Assembly: GCF_001418335.1 (NCBI RefSeq)
Contig: NZ_LIPP01000234.1
Span: forward strand, 1-47,438
Source: Streptomyces aurantiacus
GTDB lineage: Bacteria; Actinomycetota; Actinomycetes; Streptomycetales; Streptomycetaceae
Direction: 5' to 3'
DNA length: 47,438 nucleotides
Positions 43,044 through 47,438 of the stretch are shown piece by piece. Numbering within the stretch: the first letter of the stretch is position 1; every line of letters begins with the position of its first letter. The notes beneath the pieces are model-generated. The model did not search any database. It saw only the letters and a list, made by a program, of their open reading frames with translations, and was not told the DNA's origin. The position numbers were made by a program, and so were the translations under genes.

Positions 43044-43595
43044 ATGTACTGCCCCTTCTGCAGGCACCCCGACAGCCGTGTCGTCGACAGCCGTACGACG
43101 GACGACGGTACGTCGATCCGCAGGCGCCGCCAGTGTCCCGGCTGCGCCCGTCGGTTCACGACCGTGGAGACGTGCTCCCTCATGGTGGTGAAGCGGTCCG
43201 GAGTCACCGAGCCCTTCAGCCGTACGAAGGTCATCAACGGTGTGCGCAAGGCATGCCAGGGGCGGCCTGCCACGGAGGACGCGCTCGCTCAGCTCGGCCA
43301 GCGGGTCGAGGAGGCGGTGCGGGCCACCGGAAGCGCCGAACTGACCACCCACGACGTGGGACTGGCCATCCTCGGCCCGCTGCAGGAACTCGACCACGTC
43401 GCTTACCTGCGGTTCGCGTCCGTGTACCGGGCGTTCGACTCGATGGAGGACTTCGAGGCCGCCATCACGGAACTCAGGGAAGAGACGCAGGACCCCGCCA
43501 CGGCCGACGAAGACGTGCGCGAGGGGTGCCAAGGAAGTGACCGCGGGTCCGGCGAGGCTGTCGAAGGCCCCGTACCCGCCAGCGCCGCCGACTGA
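43044..43595 (+). CDS. nrdR: Transcriptional repressor NrdR
   Basis: 183 residues. N-terminal zinc ribbon with Cys3/Cys6 and Cys31/Cys34 (MYCPFCRHPD ... QCPGCARRF), followed by an ATP-cone (VVKRSGVTEPFSRTKVINGV...). It senses the ATP/dATP balance and represses ribonucleotide reductase genes. ATG at 43044 defines the conserved MYCPFC start. The C-terminal 35 residues are a variable acidic tail. Operonic with nrdJ, 156 bp apart, and preceded by two NrdR boxes, hence autoregulated. Confidence 0.96.
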   Translation: MYCPFCRHPDSRVVDSRTTDDGTSIRRRRQCPGCARRFTTVETCSLMVVKRSGVTEPFSRTKVINGVRKACQGRPATEDALAQLGQRVEEAVRATGSAELTTHDVGLAILGPLQELDHVAYLRFASVYRAFDSMEDFEAAITELREETQDPATADEDVREGCQGSDRGSGEAVEGPVPASAAD

Positions 43596-43751
43596 CGAGA
43601 GGGGCCGGCTCCCGGCCCTGCCGATCGGCGGCGACCACACAGACCTGTTGCGAGCGGACGCCTACGCGGTGCGCGCAACACCAGACACATAACCGTGCCC
43701 CGGGAAGAACGAGGCACTTCAGGGCGTTTTAGCCTGATACAGGGAGGCGGC

Positions 43752-46649
<2,898 letters not shown>

Positions 46650-46719
46650 CGGCAGGCACCGTCGCGGCCGGTAGGCCAGTAAACCGGTCGGGAACGGGTG
46701 CCGCGTGCACGTGTTCAAC

Positions 46720-46760
46720 GGGAAGGGGCGGTACGGCCGGTGGCCGTACCGCCCCTTCCC
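46720..46760. terminator. Bidirectional terminator between nrdJ and terD
   Basis: Perfect 19-bp stem, GGGAAGGGGCGGTACGGCC (46720-46738), 3-nt loop, GGCCGTACCGCCCCTTCCC (46742-46760). Serves both convergent genes. Confidence 0.92.
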
Positions 46761-46770
46761 CATGCGCGGG

Positions 46771-47304
46771 TCAGGACTCCTCGGGCTTGCCCATGATCCT
46801 CGCGAAGGTCGCCGGGTCCGCGTCGTAGCCCCGGAAGGACGGACGGAAAGTCCACTCCCCGGAGTCGTCGCGTACGAACTCCGCGACCGTCGTGGCCGTG
46901 GATCCGAGGACAGCGCCGAAGTCGTCCTCGGCCAGGACGGTGTAGCCCTCGCGGATCCGCAGGGCAGGGTTGCGCACGCCGACGAACGTGCGCCGTCCGG
47001 TGCGCTGTTGAATGGCGACACCGACCATCACGCGCGTGTAGCGCTTGTTGAGGCGGGTCAGCTCCAGGGTCATCACCTCGTCCCAGCCGAGGCCCTTGCC
47101 GTCCTTGCTGTCCCTGTTGAGGTAGATGGTGCCGTCCGGCGAGCGGCTGTCGAAGTGCACCACGTAGTCGGGGTTCTCCTGGGTGTCCGTCGCGAGATAG
47201 GTGGCGGCGACGATATCGAGATCGATGGCCGGTTCACCGGTGGCACCGGGATCCCACTTCACCGAGACCTCGACCTTGCTGATGCCCTTGTTGAGGCCGT
47301 TCAC
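46771..47304 (-). CDS. terD: TerD-family stress protein
   Basis: About 177 residues, a single TerD domain with VEVSVKWDPGATGEPAIDLDIVAATY, VVHFDSRSPDGTIYLNRDSKDG and VAIQQRTGRRTFVGVRNPALRI. TerD proteins bind calcium through acidic loops and are linked to tellurite resistance, phage or stress response. GTG at 47304 chosen because it gives the family start (VNGLNKGISKVEVSVKWD) and has AAGGGA upstream; the frame opens 13 codons earlier. Convergent with nrdJ. No further gene is visible from 47305 to the end of the window. Confidence 0.9.
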   Translation of the reverse strand: MNGLNKGISKVEVSVKWDPGATGEPAIDLDIVAATYLATDTQENPDYVVHFDSRSPDGTIYLNRDSKDGKGLGWDEVMTLELTRLNKRYTRVMVGVAIQQRTGRRTFVGVRNPALRIREGYTVLAEDDFGAVLGSTATTVAEFVRDDSGEWTFRPSFRGYDADPATFARIMGKPEES

Positions 47305-47438
47305 CGCACATCCCTTCTGGTCCCCCTGCATCGGCCGCCTCAACTGCCGGGCAGCTGAGGCACGTTGTCCATGGTGCCACGTGCGGTGGGCGCCCGGGCG
47401 GACGCAGTGTGCCCGAGCGTGACCGGCGCCACGTTCCT

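Overview
The window is about 70% G+C, its coding is strongly GC3-biased, and the gene order is the conserved recA to nrdJ segment of a Streptomyces chromosome. I recall the same order (lhr - DUF3046 - recA - recX - cysteine dioxygenase - gluABCD/gluRK - miaB - miaA - dapF - rshA - hflX - dinG-like helicase - lexA - nrdRJ) from S. coelicolor; species cannot be assigned from sequence reading alone. No rRNA, tRNA, insertion sequence, phage or CRISPR array was found.

Layout. 1-8.4 kb: a giant Lhr-type helicase (-), an AraC regulator whose 3' end overlaps an AzlCD amino-acid exporter pair (+), and an alpha/alpha-toroid protein (-). 8.4-12.4 kb: DUF3046, an AI-2E-family permease, then recA-recX behind a LexA-controlled promoter. 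12.4-16.2 kb: a repeat-rich intergenic stretch, an ArsR-like regulator with a perfect palindromic operator, and an FtsX-type ABC permease with no ATPase gene, closed by a strong terminator. 16.2-19.3 kb: a (CCGCAG)n microsatellite and a cysteine-catabolism operon on the minus strand (cysteine dioxygenase, rhodanese) preceded by its own promoter and a 15-codon Cys-rich leader ORF; behind it a class A flavin monooxygenase.

19.4-26.3 kb: the glutamate ABC importer gluABCD (-), its divergent two-component system gluRK (+), and an unpaired TAXI-type solute-binding protein (-). 26.4-34.4 kb: tRNA i6A modification genes miaB and miaA, an extradiol-dioxygenase-like protein, a small acidic protein, a membrane protein, dapF and a RelA/SpoT homologue (rshA). 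34.6-41.6 kb: a secreted M1 aminopeptidase, hflX, a lipoprotein serine protease (-), and a DinG-family Fe-S helicase. 41.7-47.4 kb: lexA (-) with its own SOS box, nrdR-nrdJ behind a pair of NrdR boxes, and a TerD stress protein (-).

Themes that tie the genes together: the SOS regulon (lexA, recA, recX, with DNA helicases nearby), deoxynucleotide supply (nrdRJ), stringent response (rshA), glutamate uptake and its sensing, and cysteine/sulfur catabolism. The least conventional parts are the cysteine operon with its leader peptide and repeats, the regulator-permease pair lacking an ATPase, and two copies of a short intergenic element.
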